Positions 7,752-14,617 of a DNA stretch of 15,736 nucleotides are shown here, piece by piece. The translations under genes were made by a program, and so were the position numbers. The stretch lies in NCBI GenBank assembly GCA_030598125.1, contig JAUVQN010000008.1, positions 1-15,736 of the forward strand, written 5' to 3'. Each line of letters starts with the position of its first letter. The first letter of the stretch is position 1. Source of the stretch: Coriobacteriia bacterium. GTDB taxonomy: Bacteria > Actinomycetota > Coriobacteriia > Anaerosomatales > JAUVQN01. The notes under the pieces were generated by a model, which was given only the letters and a program-made list of their open reading frames with translations, did not search any database and had not been told where the DNA came from.

Positions 7752-8681
7752 CTACGGGGGAGGTGGCGCCGCCTCGCCCCCCGGCGAGGGGCGTTGGAAG
7801 ACGACCACCGCGGCGATCACGAGGACGCCCCCAAGGATCTGCAGTCCGTCGAGCGTCTCGCCGAGCACGAGGAACGACAGCACCGCCGCGATGACGGGCT
7901 CGATGGTCGAGGTGACCGACGCCTTGGTCGCGTCGATGTAGTGGAGCGCCGCGAGGAAGGCCCCGAAAGGGATCACCGTCGTCACGATCGCGATGTAGAG
8001 GACCGCGACGAGACCGACCGGATCGGTCAGGAGCGGCCGTGCGGACTCCATCCCGCCTGTCGCGACGAGCCAGAAGAGCGCGGCGAAGCCCAGGCCCCAG
8101 GTGAGGAGCGCCCACGGCGCGATCCGGCCGGCCGCGTACTTCCCCATGACGATATATGCGGCGAAGAAGACCGCGGCCAGGAGTCCCCAGGCGATGCCCA
8201 GCGGCGTCACCCGCAGTCCCCCTCCCCCGATCACGCCGACGACCAGACCGGCGCCCAGTATGGAGAGCACGATGCCGACCGGGAGCGCCCAGGTGAACCT
8301 CTCGCCGAGGAAGCTCACGGAGACGATCAGCACGAACACGGGGGCCAGGTACTCCAGCAGGATCGCGGTGGCGACGTTGGTGTGAGAGATCGCCTGGTAG
8401 TAGGCCAGGTGCAGCATGGCCATCCCCACCACTCCGAAGACGGCGAGGAACCCGATGTAGCGCCGGTCCACGCGCAGCAGGTCCCTTCGGAAGAGCGCGA
8501 GCGGGACGATGAGCACGACGAAGGCGACGAGCGCCCGGGCGGACGAGAGCGCGAGCGGATCCACGTCGATGGACAGAGTGGTGAAGAGCAACTTGTCAGT
8601 GACGCCGCCGGTCGCCCAGCAGGCCGCCGCGAAGATGACGAGCGCATAGCCGAGGGCCTTGCGGCCCTCGGAGTCAGCCAA
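7752..8681 (-). CDS. EamA/DMT-family membrane exporter
   Basis: This 309-residue protein has ten hydrophobic segments arranged as two EamA repeats. The second repeat carries the characteristic LHYIDATKASVTSTIEPVIAAVLSFLVLGE motif region (about residues 246-276), and the first a matching NVATAILLEYLAPVFVLIVSVSFLGE. Members export amino acids or other small metabolites by proton exchange; the substrate cannot be assigned from sequence. The start is a TTG at 8681 with GGGAGGG four bases upstream. It overlaps the end of the CDF transporter gene by eight bases, so the two genes are probably translationally coupled. A proline-rich tail (PSPGGEAAPPPP) ends the protein; its codons form a GC-rich hairpin (7772-7789) that may act in RNA. 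Confidence 0.9.
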   Translation of the reverse strand: MADSEGRKALGYALVIFAAACWATGGVTDKLLFTTLSIDVDPLALSSARALVAFVVLIVPLALFRRDLLRVDRRYIGFLAVFGVVGMAMLHLAYYQAISHTNVATAILLEYLAPVFVLIVSVSFLGERFTWALPVGIVLSILGAGLVVGVIGGGGLRVTPLGIAWGLLAAVFFAAYIVMGKYAAGRIAPWALLTWGLGFAALFWLVATGGMESARPLLTDPVGLVAVLYIAIVTTVIPFGAFLAALHYIDATKASVTSTIEPVIAAVLSFLVLGETLDGLQILGGVLVIAAVVVFQRPSPGGEAAPPPP

Positions 8682-9615
8682 GGGTCCCTCCCGACTGGGC
8701 CTCCGTCTTGCCGGCTTGGTACTCGTCCATAGGCTCGACGTGGGCGATCACATCCACCACCTGAGGGAAGGCGTCGAACACGGCCCGCTCCGCGCGCTCC
8801 GCGACGTCGTGGGCGGCTGCAAGGCTCATGTCCGGGTCCACTTGGACGTGCAGATCGACGTAGACCTCCGACATCGAACCGCGCGTGCGGACGTCGTGGC
8901 AGCCGAGGAGTCCCTCTACGGAGGTGCAGGCCTCGGCGACGGCCGCCGGCGGGATGCGCGAGCGGTCGGAGAACGTGTCCGTCGCCTGCCTAAGTATCTT
9001 CCAGGCCGCGCGCAGGATCATCGCGACCACGACGAGCGCCGCGATCGAGTCGGCCTGCGGGAACCCCAGGAGCACGAGCACGAGCCCCGCGATGACGCCC
9101 AGGCTCACGTAGGCGTCGCTCATCGTGTGCTCCGAGTCGGCGAGCAGGATGTCGCTTCGCAGAAGGCGACCCTTCCGTCGTTCGTAGAGACTCACCGAGA
9201 CGTTCACGGCGAGCGTGCCGATCATCACCGCGAAGGCCGCCGGGCCGACATCCGGGCCGGGTGCACCCTGGATCAACCGCGACACGGCCTCCGACCCGAC
9301 CTGCCACGCGGCGATCACCAGAAGCCCGCCGATGAGAGCGGAGGCCCACGTCTCGTACTTGCTGTGACCGTAGGGGTGCGACTCGTCGGCGGGACGACGG
9401 GCGACCGCCACGCCGACCAGACCAACGACATTGGAGAGCCCGTCGAACAGCGAGTGGAAGCCGTCCGCGACCATGGACACGGAACCGATGAAGGACCCGT
9501 AGCCGAGCTTCGCGAGCGCGACCAGCACGTTGAGGATGAGGACGAGGACGAGCACTCTCGTGATGCTGCGGAACCTGTCCGCGCGCTCGTCGCCGTCCCT
9601 GCCGTCGTAGCCCAT
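8674..9615 (-). CDS. Cation diffusion facilitator (CDF) family metal transporter
   Basis: The 313-residue protein has the CDF layout: about six membrane helices (20-215) and a cytosolic C-terminal domain of about 85 residues (VRTRGSMSEVYVDLHVQVDP...). The transport site is visible as HxxxD in helix 2 (His54, Asp58) and HxxxD in helix 5 (His163, Asp167). The conserved HPYGHSKYE loop is at about 80-88. CDF proteins export divalent metals by proton antiport; HxxxD/HxxxD is most often seen in zinc-type members, but Fe, Co or Mn cannot be excluded. The ATG at 9615 has GGGGG four bases upstream and places helix 1 shortly after the start; the open frame upstream is non-homologous. It is divergent from the CsoR-family gene and overlaps the EamA gene. 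Confidence 0.92.
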   Translation of the reverse strand: MGYDGRDGDERADRFRSITRVLVLVLILNVLVALAKLGYGSFIGSVSMVADGFHSLFDGLSNVVGLVGVAVARRPADESHPYGHSKYETWASALIGGLLVIAAWQVGSEAVSRLIQGAPGPDVGPAAFAVMIGTLAVNVSVSLYERRKGRLLRSDILLADSEHTMSDAYVSLGVIAGLVLVLLGFPQADSIAALVVVAMILRAAWKILRQATDTFSDRSRIPPAAVAEACTSVEGLLGCHDVRTRGSMSEVYVDLHVQVDPDMSLAAAHDVAERAERAVFDAFPQVVDVIAHVEPMDEYQAGKTEAQSGGTLG

Positions 9616-9685
9616 CACACCCCCGCCGTGGACCTCCTGGTGGTGCCGCCGCGGACGCCACCGGGCGCGGCGCGGGGCTTCCGCC

Positions 9686-9710
9686 CTCCGAGACAAGGAG
9701 TATATCGGAG
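9686..9710 (-). promoter_or_regulatory. Candidate promoter and dyad in the CDF/csoR divergent region
   Basis: On the minus strand TATACT (9704-9699) is a good -10 hexamer about 84 bases before the CDF start, but no good -35 is seen at 16-18 bases. The box is flanked by inverted repeats CTCCGA (9686-9691) and TCGGAG (9705-9710), which could be an operator. The rest of the 183-base gap is GC-rich with no other clear site except the half operator GGGTAT at 9750-9755. Confidence 0.3.
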
Positions 9711-9798
9711 TTGCGGCGGCACCCCCCCTGCACGCCGCTGCCTCATGGAGGGTATCCTGTGGACGCAGGACGGATGCGAAGTCAAGGAGTGAATCCGC

Positions 9799-10089
9799 AT
9801 GGAGGCCACGTCCCAAGAGCTCGAGGCCGCACGCAAGAGCATCCTCAATCGCCTCAAGCGGCTCGAGGGCCAGATACGCGGCCTTCAGTCCATGGTCGAG
9901 CAGGACAAGGACTGCGAGGAGATCCTCACGCAGGTGATGGCCGCCAAGTCCGCGCTCGACCAGGTCGGCCTACACATCATCAGACACGCCATGCACGAGT
10001 GCCTGCTCGACGACGAGGATCAGACGCGCGACGAACTCATAGACGACGCGCTGAACGTGTTCCTCAAGTACGTGAACTGCGTGCGCTGA
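9799..10089 (+). CDS. CsoR-family transcriptional repressor, CstR-like (persulfide-sensing type)
   Basis: The 96-residue protein is an all-helical CsoR/RcnR/CstR-family repressor, with the typical start LNRLKRLEGQIRGLQSMVEQDKDC and a helix 2 ending in HAMHECL. Conserved Cys39 and Cys68 are present. In copper-sensing CsoR a His sits four residues before the second Cys; here that position (64) is Ala. S. aureus CstR, from memory, also lacks this His, has KDC...TQ...KS..L in helix 1-2 and has EC at the second Cys, as here. Dithiol sensing of sulfane sulfur is therefore more likely than Cu(I), though His63 and His66 leave other metals possible. The start has AAGGAGTG seven bases upstream. A perfect family operator overlaps the promoter of the thioredoxin operon that converges on it. 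Confidence 0.85.
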   Translation: MEATSQELEAARKSILNRLKRLEGQIRGLQSMVEQDKDCEEILTQVMAAKSALDQVGLHIIRHAMHECLLDDEDQTRDELIDDALNVFLKYVNCVR

Positions 10090-10549
10090 CGTCTCCGTGC
10101 GCCGTCGGCGGTCCCGCTTCGGCGCCCTCTCGCGCTGACCGCTCGCTCCGGTACGTCGCGTCGTCCACGACACGTATCACCCGTTCCTCGATCTCCTCGA
10201 CGATCCCGTCGAGCTGAGCTTCCGGGTAGACCTTCCGCATGATGCTCGGGAGTATCGCCGCGACGGCGACACTGTCACCCTCCTCGAACACGTTGATCTT
10301 GCACGGCATCACGAGCGTGGCCCTCGGATCCTGAGCGACGTTCGCCGGTCCTGTCGGCACGAACCTGTCACGCGGCTCCCTGACCTCGTAGATCCGCAGC
10401 GGACGTATGTGGAAGCCTTTCGCTGCGAGCGTCACGTGCACGTCGTGGATCCCGGACACGAGAAAGCCGTGGGCGTCTATGGACCGCTCCACGTCTCTCG
10501 CGACGGCCTCGAAGCCGCCGGCTGTCGTGCGCTTATAGGCGTAGTCCAC
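10064..10549 (-). CDS. DUF302-domain protein
   Basis: From the GTG at 10549 the protein has 161 residues. Residues about 1-130 form a DUF302 domain: DYAYKRTTAGGFEAVARDVERS at the start, IYEVREP in the middle, then MPCKINVFEEGDSVAVAAILPS with its conserved Cys, and IVEEIEERVIRVVDDA. The polar tail of about 28 residues is not part of the domain. DUF302 proteins are small, of unknown biochemical role, and in my knowledge often occur beside thioredoxins and sulfur-handling genes. GAGGTG six bases upstream supports this start; the longer open frame overlaps the FmdB gene and lacks homology. It is the last gene of the thioredoxin operon, 44 bases after fmdB. Its 3' end overlaps the convergent csoR-family gene by 26 bases. 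Confidence 0.82.
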   Translation of the reverse strand: MDYAYKRTTAGGFEAVARDVERSIDAHGFLVSGIHDVHVTLAAKGFHIRPLRIYEVREPRDRFVPTGPANVAQDPRATLVMPCKINVFEEGDSVAVAAILPSIMRKVYPEAQLDGIVEEIEERVIRVVDDATYRSERSAREGAEAGPPTAHGDVSARSSRT

Positions 10550-10593
10550 GCAGCACCTCGTCCCGTCGCACCGACGGGTCCCTTGGGCTACGC

Positions 10594-10794
10594 TCAACCG
10601 AATCCCCCTCGGGGAACACACGCGCCGCTCATGTCGACACCCGATCTCGACATGGCATACCCGCCCCCCACACCCTGGGAGACCTCGGTCGAGCCACATT
10701 CCGGGCATACCTTGTCATCGTCACGTATGAGCCTCGTCATGAACTTCTCGAAGCTGTTCCCGCACGCGGTGCATGAGAGATCGTATGTCGGCAT
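10594..10794 (-). CDS. FmdB-family zinc ribbon protein
   Basis: This 66-residue protein opens with MPTYDLSCTACG and carries four cysteines (8, 11, 30, 33) in CxxC...CPECG spacing, the hallmark of FmdB-type zinc ribbons. The second half is Gly/Ser-rich (VGGGYAMSRSG) with one extra Cys near residue 59. The name comes from a proposed regulator of a formamidase gene in a methylotroph; the molecular role is unknown for most members. The ATG at 10794 follows the thioredoxin stop by four bases, so translation is likely coupled. Placed between thioredoxin and DUF302 under a CsoR-type operator, it is probably part of a thiol or sulfane-sulfur stress response, by context only. Confidence 0.85.
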   Translation of the reverse strand: MPTYDLSCTACGNSFEKFMTRLIRDDDKVCPECGSTEVSQGVGGGYAMSRSGVDMSGACVPRGGFG

Positions 10795-10798
10795 GCGC

Positions 10799-11119
10799 CT
10801 ACCCCAGACTGAATCCTTTGGCCATCTGGACAGCTCCGCGGGCTCCCACCATCTGCGTCACGACCTCCCCGCCCTCGAACTTCGCGATCGTAGGGATGCT
10901 CATGACGCCGTACTCCATGGCAAGCTGCCGGTTCTCGTCCACGTTCACCTTCACGAACTTCGCTTTGTCGCCGACGGTGTCGGACAGCTTCTCGAGCTCA
11001 GGACCGACCATCTTGCATGGCCCGCACCACGGAGCCCAGAAGTCCACGATCACCGGCACATCCGAGCCAAGCACCTCGTCGCCGAAGTCCACGCTCGTCA
11101 CTTCGCGTACAGAACCCAT
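10799..11119 (-). CDS. trxA: Thioredoxin
   Basis: This is a 106-residue classical thioredoxin. It has VIVDFWAPWCGPCKM with redox-active Cys32 and Cys35, a central KVNVDEN strand and the cis-proline SIPT motif (about 74-77), then FEGGEVV and a C-terminal helix. It reduces protein disulfides and can also reduce persulfides. The ATG at 11119 has GGGAGG seven bases upstream and is the first gene of the thioredoxin, FmdB, DUF302 operon. The promoter at 11152-11179 is near consensus for housekeeping sigma and is overlapped by a CsoR-type operator, so the gene should be strongly expressed when the repressor is released. Regulation of a thioredoxin by this repressor family fits oxidative or persulfide stress better than general metabolism. 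Other housekeeping thioredoxins may exist elsewhere. Confidence 0.96.
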   Translation of the reverse strand: MGSVREVTSVDFGDEVLGSDVPVIVDFWAPWCGPCKMVGPELEKLSDTVGDKAKFVKVNVDENRQLAMEYGVMSIPTIAKFEGGEVVTQMVGARGAVQMAKGFSLG

Positions 11120-11145
11120 ATGATTCCTCCCTCATCTCATCCTCG

Positions 11146-11170
11146 TACCCCATTATACCCATGGGGGTAT
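11146..11170. promoter_or_regulatory. CsoR/CstR-type operator with an extra phased half-site
   Basis: The plus strand at 11155-11170 reads ATACCCATGGGGGTAT: perfect 6-base arms ATACCC and GGGTAT around ATGG. This is the family's typical operator form, with outer ATAC/GTAT and a G/C-rich core. A further left half-site TACCCC lies at 11146-11151, exactly ten bases before the TACCC of the main site, which could seat a second tetramer on the same DNA face. The operator fills the promoter spacer and overlaps the -10 box of the thioredoxin operon, so binding should block RNA polymerase. The likely ligand is the repressor encoded at 9799-10089. Confidence 0.8.
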
Positions 11171-11179
11171 GTGTGTCAA
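11152..11179 (-). promoter_or_regulatory. Consensus housekeeping promoter of the thioredoxin operon
   Basis: On the minus strand TTGACA (11179-11174) and TATAAT (11157-11152) are both perfect hexamers, 16 bases apart. The start would be near 11145, giving a leader of about 25 bases with the GGGAGG ribosome site. Such a strong promoter in high-GC DNA fits a gene held off by a repressor. Confidence 0.85.
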
Positions 11180-11229
11180 ACTGGCGGATGCCTCCCTTCT
11201 AGCCGCACGTTCGCGCGGCCCGATGGCGG

Positions 11230-11235
11230 TATAGT
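11230..11235 (+). promoter_or_regulatory. Candidate -10 box for the three-TM/chelatase operon
   Basis: TATAGT stands out in GC-rich sequence. No good -35 is seen. It ends only four bases before the first in-frame ATG (11240), too close for translation from there, and so favours the ATG at 11285, which has AGGGA upstream. Confidence 0.35.
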
Positions 11236-11284
11236 CGTCATGACCGCAGGGAGAGAACACGGCCACGCAAGCTCAGGGAAGCGC

Positions 11285-11608
11285 ATGCCGGCTGAATGGG
11301 CGAGTCTCATCTTCGGCGCTGCAGTGGCGGGCGCCGCCCTTGTCGCCTTGATGGTCCTCCCCCCTCGCACGGAGCGCATCGCTCTCTTCCTCGTTCTCGG
11401 AGGTCTCGTCGCCTCCTTCGCCGGCCTCGTCGCCCTGATCGTCCGGACCATGCGCGTGGACATGGCCATCCTCGCGGCGCTCCTCGCGGCCGGCGTGTTC
11501 GCGGCCGCATACGCCGCGGCGTCGATGGTCGTACCGCTGCTCTTGAGGCGCCCAAGACCCGCCGCCGTCCGCGTGCCCCCCGAGTCCCGGACACCACGGC
11601 GGTCGTAG
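11285..11608 (+). CDS. Small membrane protein with three TM segments, unknown function
   Basis: The 107-residue protein is mostly hydrophobic, with three predicted membrane segments (about 4-22, 28-51 and 56-82) and a basic, proline-rich cytosolic-type tail (RRPRPAAVRVPPESRTPRRS). No family is recognised. The ATG at 11285 is preferred because AGGGA precedes it by about five bases and the TATAGT box at 11230-11235 would start the transcript just upstream; an in-frame ATG at 11240 would add 15 polar residues. Its stop overlaps the GTG of the chelatase-like gene by one base (TAGTG), so the two are probably coupled. Proximity to a porphyrin-chelatase-like protein hints at, but does not show, a role in tetrapyrrole or metal handling. 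Confidence 0.6.
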   Translation: MPAEWASLIFGAAVAGAALVALMVLPPRTERIALFLVLGGLVASFAGLVALIVRTMRVDMAILAALLAAGVFAAAYAAASMVVPLLLRRPRPAAVRVPPESRTPRRS

Positions 11609-12537
11609 TGTCGGCCCCCACAGAGCCGACCATGTACGATCCCGCGTCCGTCGCGAGCACGATCGAGCACCTCGACAGCTCGGGCGTACCGCTCCCCGGT
11701 GCGACGGCAAGGCCGATCATCTTCGCCGGCGAGAAGGCCCGCTACCGGGCGGCAGGCGGCGAGAGCCCGTCAGAGTGGAGTCTCCGCTCCGTCACCGGGA
11801 TGCTGCGCAACCGACTCGATGAGGCGCGCTTCGGCGAGGTCGTCCTCTCGGGTGGCGACACGCTGCCACGGCTCGACGCCGTCGTCGCACAGCTCGGGGC
11901 TTCAGGATACCGGCACATCGTCGTCGCACAACTCTCCGTCGCGGACTCCGTGAGGACCGACCGAGCGCGCCGGGGCGTGGACGACCTGCGACCGGAAGCG
12001 AACGGCCTCGACGTGCCGTACACCCCGCCCCTCTGGGCATCGTCGGCGATCGCGTCCATGCTCGTCGATCGTATCTCCGCGGCCGCCGGATCGACACCGC
12101 TCGCCCAGTGCGGCGTGGCCCTCGTGGGCCACGGACAGCCGCCAGAGTGGCAGCGGGACCATCCCTCCGCCAACGAACACGAGACCTACTTCCACCAGCG
12201 CATCAAGATGGGACTCTTGGAGCTCGGCCTCGTCGACCAGAACGTGCGTCTTGCCTGGCTGGACTGGCAGGAACCGGATGCAGTCGAGGCGCTGCGCCAC
12301 CTGGCCGCCTTCGACTGCACGAGGATCGTGGTAGTCCCCGCATCGATGCCCCTGGACAGCACGTCCACCCTGGTGGACATGAGGCAGGCGGTCCGTCAGG
12401 CGCGTCTCGCCGACGAGGTCGAGATCGTGCAGCTCCCCGCATGGGGAGATCACCAGCTCGTCGCAGACGTGCTCGCCGCCGGGGTGATCGAGATCGCGCC
12501 CGAGCCCACGGCTTCGGGTGCGATCGAAGGATCCTGA
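11608..12537 (+). CDS. Ferrochelatase/CbiX-like protein (class II chelatase fold)
   Basis: The 309-residue protein looks like two chelatase half-domains. Residues about 35-157 have the VVLSGGD..PRLDAVVAQLGASGYRHIVV pattern, and about 167-295 start with GVALVGHGQPPEW and contain FDCTRIVVVPASMP. Class II chelatases (HemH, CbiK, CbiX, SirB) insert Fe or Co into tetrapyrroles in the cytosol. His175 in GHG corresponds to a metal-binding His. The catalytic Glu usually found in the second motif (SD..E of HemH) appears replaced: here the segment is PLDSTSTLVDM. It may be a divergent or non-catalytic relative. No other haem or cobalamin gene is in the window. The GTG start overlaps the preceding stop; an ATG at 11632 (residue 9) is the alternative. 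It converges with the PHP gene. Confidence 0.6.
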   Translation: MSAPTEPTMYDPASVASTIEHLDSSGVPLPGATARPIIFAGEKARYRAAGGESPSEWSLRSVTGMLRNRLDEARFGEVVLSGGDTLPRLDAVVAQLGASGYRHIVVAQLSVADSVRTDRARRGVDDLRPEANGLDVPYTPPLWASSAIASMLVDRISAAAGSTPLAQCGVALVGHGQPPEWQRDHPSANEHETYFHQRIKMGLLELGLVDQNVRLAWLDWQEPDAVEALRHLAAFDCTRIVVVPASMPLDSTSTLVDMRQAVRQARLADEVEIVQLPAWGDHQLVADVLAAGVIEIAPEPTASGAIEGS

Positions 12538-12545
12538 CGCAGAAG

Positions 12546-12589
12546 CACCCGGCGGGTGGACGTCTGAACTCGACGCCCGGGCGTCAGAC
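12546..12589. terminator. Cluster of GC-rich inverted repeats between convergent genes
   Basis: The 46-base gap between the chelatase-like and PHP genes, plus the last bases of the PHP gene, holds several dyads. CACCC-GGC-GGGTG is at 12546-12558, the perfect 14-base palindrome GACGCCCGGGCGTC is at 12572-12585, and an outer pair GTCTGA/TCAGAC is at 12562-12567 and 12584-12589. There is no T-tract on either strand, so intrinsic termination would be weak. The position suits a bidirectional terminator. Confidence 0.35.
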
Positions 12590-13295
12590 CTTGCAGCGAT
12601 CCCAGTTGAGTGACTGCTGACGGCGGATCTGCGGATAGCGGAGCATGTAGCGCAACGCGAGCGAGACCCCGCTCTTCGAGGCCTCTGCGCGGGTCTCGAG
12701 CCGATCGATGCTCCGGCGCAGGTCGTCAGCGGTCGAGCCTCGGAACAGCGTATGCCCCCGTGCCGATCGCCCGCAGCAGGTGCGCGTCGGACCCTCCCAT
12801 GGAGGCGAATCCCTGGCCGCCGGCGAACGTCTTCGCCGCGAGCCGCTTGGCGTAGACGAGGTACGGCGACGAGTTGTAGACCTCGAGCGCATTGAACGCG
12901 AGGTCCCCCAAGACCGAGCCGACCGCCTTCAGCCCGAAGGGCCCGAATGCCCGATTCGCGAACGGGTGGGGGATCACGGCGACCCCGCCCTGCTCGTTGA
13001 TGCGCCGGATCGTCTCCGCGCCGCTCAGGCCAGGCTCGATGGGCTCCGAGACGAAGAGGCCCGTGATGTGTCCCTGCGCGGACGAGATCTCGACACCGAC
13101 GACGACCTCGAAGTCGTACATCTCCTCGAGCGACTTGGCGAAGAGCGCACCCTCGAGCGTGTTGTGGTCGGTGATCGCGATGACGCGCAGGTCCGTGCGT
13201 TCCTGCACGTAGTCCATGATCTCAGGGACGGTGCCGAGTCCGTCGCTGTGATTCGAGTGGATATGCAGATCGGCCTTGCTCCACGTACCGCTCAC
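12584..13295 (-). CDS. PHP-domain phosphoesterase, reading frame broken by a +1 frameshift
   Basis: PHP proteins are metal-dependent phosphoesterases; stand-alone members hydrolyse small phosphate esters or nucleotides. Motifs seen are DLHIHSNHSDG (residues 9-19), ITDHNT (41-46), the EIS motif, the HPF motif and SDAH near the end. The GTG at 13295 has GGAGG seven bases upstream. The frame ends early at 12726 (189 residues), but the expected continuation (HTLFRGSTADDLRRSIDRLE to NWDRCKV) is present in another frame down to 12584. Dropping one base from the run of five C at 12755-12759 (plus strand) joins them into about 236 residues with no stop. The long conserved tail suggests a sequencing or assembly error, or a very recent mutation. 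It follows the nuclease gene by 81 bases on the same strand. Confidence 0.8.
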
Positions 13296-13376
13296 GTATC
13301 GACCTCCAGGGGTAGGAGGACCGGCTTGAGAACGCCCGAGTCTAGCACGCTGCGCACGGCCCACAGCCGCCGGGCC

Positions 13377-14568
13377 CTAGCCCTCCTGTCGGCGAGACGG
13401 GTACAGGCACGCATTCTTCTCGATGCTTATGTATCGGCCGATCGTCTCGCGCACCGAAGTGGGTACTGCCTCGTCCTCGAGGATCCGCTCGAGACCACGC
13501 CGGTCGAGCACGGACGTCCGTCCCCAGAGGCCGGCGTCCATGAGCGCGCGTTCGAGCTCCTCCCGTTCGGGATCGTCCCTGGGCGGGATCCGGAGCGCGC
13601 GGCGCTCGGAGAGCCTGATCCGGTGCGTCGTGCCTGCGAGAGCGGTCCTCTCCGTCTCTTCCATCCTCCGGATGAGCTCCTTCCTCAGTAGCTCCTTCTC
13701 AGCCTCCAGCTCCTTCGCTCTCGCGCCGACGTCCATGTACCTGTCCACGAGTCGCACGTCCGGCTCCCCGCGCAGCTCCTCCGGCTCGAGCTCTTCCACG
13801 CATGCCTCGTGCGCCCACGCCGGACACAGCGCGCGGAAGTCACACCAGGAGCAGAGCGCCGACGTAGCCGCCGGGAACTCGGTCGCCTCCTCGATCCGCG
13901 CGATGTCGGCGAGCACCTCCTGCCTCAGACCCTCCAGCTCCTCCGCCGTGCGCTGGGAGCGGACCTCCTGGTCGTGGCGGAGGTAGTGCCAGACGAGCTC
14001 CACCTCGCGTGCGTCCGGATACATCTCGGTCACCGCGATCTGGTAGAGGGCGAGCTGACGGTCCCGGTCGACGTCGCGCTGCGTGGGGAGCCGCTTCGAC
14101 GTCTTGTAGTCGTGGATCTCCCAGCGCCCGTCCTCCACCTTGACGAGTCGGTCCACGTATCCCATCAGTGGATGCTCTCCGGTATCGTCGAGATCGGTCT
14201 CCACCCGGACCTCTGTGCCCACCGTCACGCTGTCGTCGAACGGCGCGTGCCGCTCGTGGAAGCGCTGGAGCGCGAGCTCCCCGACCGCACGATAGTCCTC
14301 GACGGTCTCGTCCTCGCGGACGATCCGCACGACATCGCACCACTCGGCGTCCCACAGGCTCTCGTACTTCTCCAGCAGTCGCTCGATGGTCGGGACGTCG
14401 CACATGGAGACCCGTCCGTAGAGCCATTCGAGCGCCTCGTGGACGCGTGAAGCCCATGAAGGCCTCGATGCCGGTTCCCTCCGGCCTGAGGCCCTGCACG
14501 TAGGAGAACTCGTACTTCTTGGGGCAGGTGCGGAACGATTCGATCCGTGAATGCGAGTATCGCGTCAT
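13377..14568 (-). CDS. PD-(D/E)XK nuclease, AddB/RecB type with Fe-S signature, broken by a +1 frameshift
   Basis: The gene encodes a RecB-family (PDDEXK_1) nuclease of about 396 residues if repaired. The N-terminus MTRYSHSRIESFRTCPKKYEF holds the first Cys. The nuclease core is GYVDRLVKVEDGRWEIHDYKTSK, with the D...D-x-K triad. CSWCDFRALCPAW gives three more Cys, the four-Cys [4Fe-4S] arrangement of AddB and Cas4-like nucleases. The C-terminal 130 residues are charged and coiled. The ATG at 14568 has GAGGTGA seven bases upstream. The frame from it loses homology after GIEAFMG; the true continuation (RVHEALEWLYGRVSM...) is in another frame open to 13377. One extra base near 14446-14452 explains this. 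It lies 49 bases after the aminotransferase gene. The role is likely DNA repair or processing; no helicase partner or Cas genes are visible. Confidence 0.82.
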
Positions 14569-14617
14569 CAGTCAGTCACCTCGGCAGCAAGTCTACGCCT
14601 CACCCCTGACACCAGCC

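Noticed and set aside
7772..7789. Hairpin CCTCGCC-CCCC-GGCGAGG considered as terminator of the EamA gene or enhancer site for rpoN
   Set aside because: It is inside the codons for the proline/glycine-rich C-terminus and has no T-tract, so codon bias explains it. A role as enhancer (about 80 bases upstream of the rpoN start) cannot be excluded but is unsupported.
9740..9758. Autoregulatory CsoR-type operator in front of the repressor gene
   Set aside because: GGGTAT (9750-9755) is a good right half-site, but the left arm reads GCCTCA instead of ATACCC. Only a half-site can be claimed.
13809..14450. Plus-strand open frames opposite the nuclease gene
   Set aside because: Shadow frames; the minus strand holds the DYK nuclease core and the Cys cluster.
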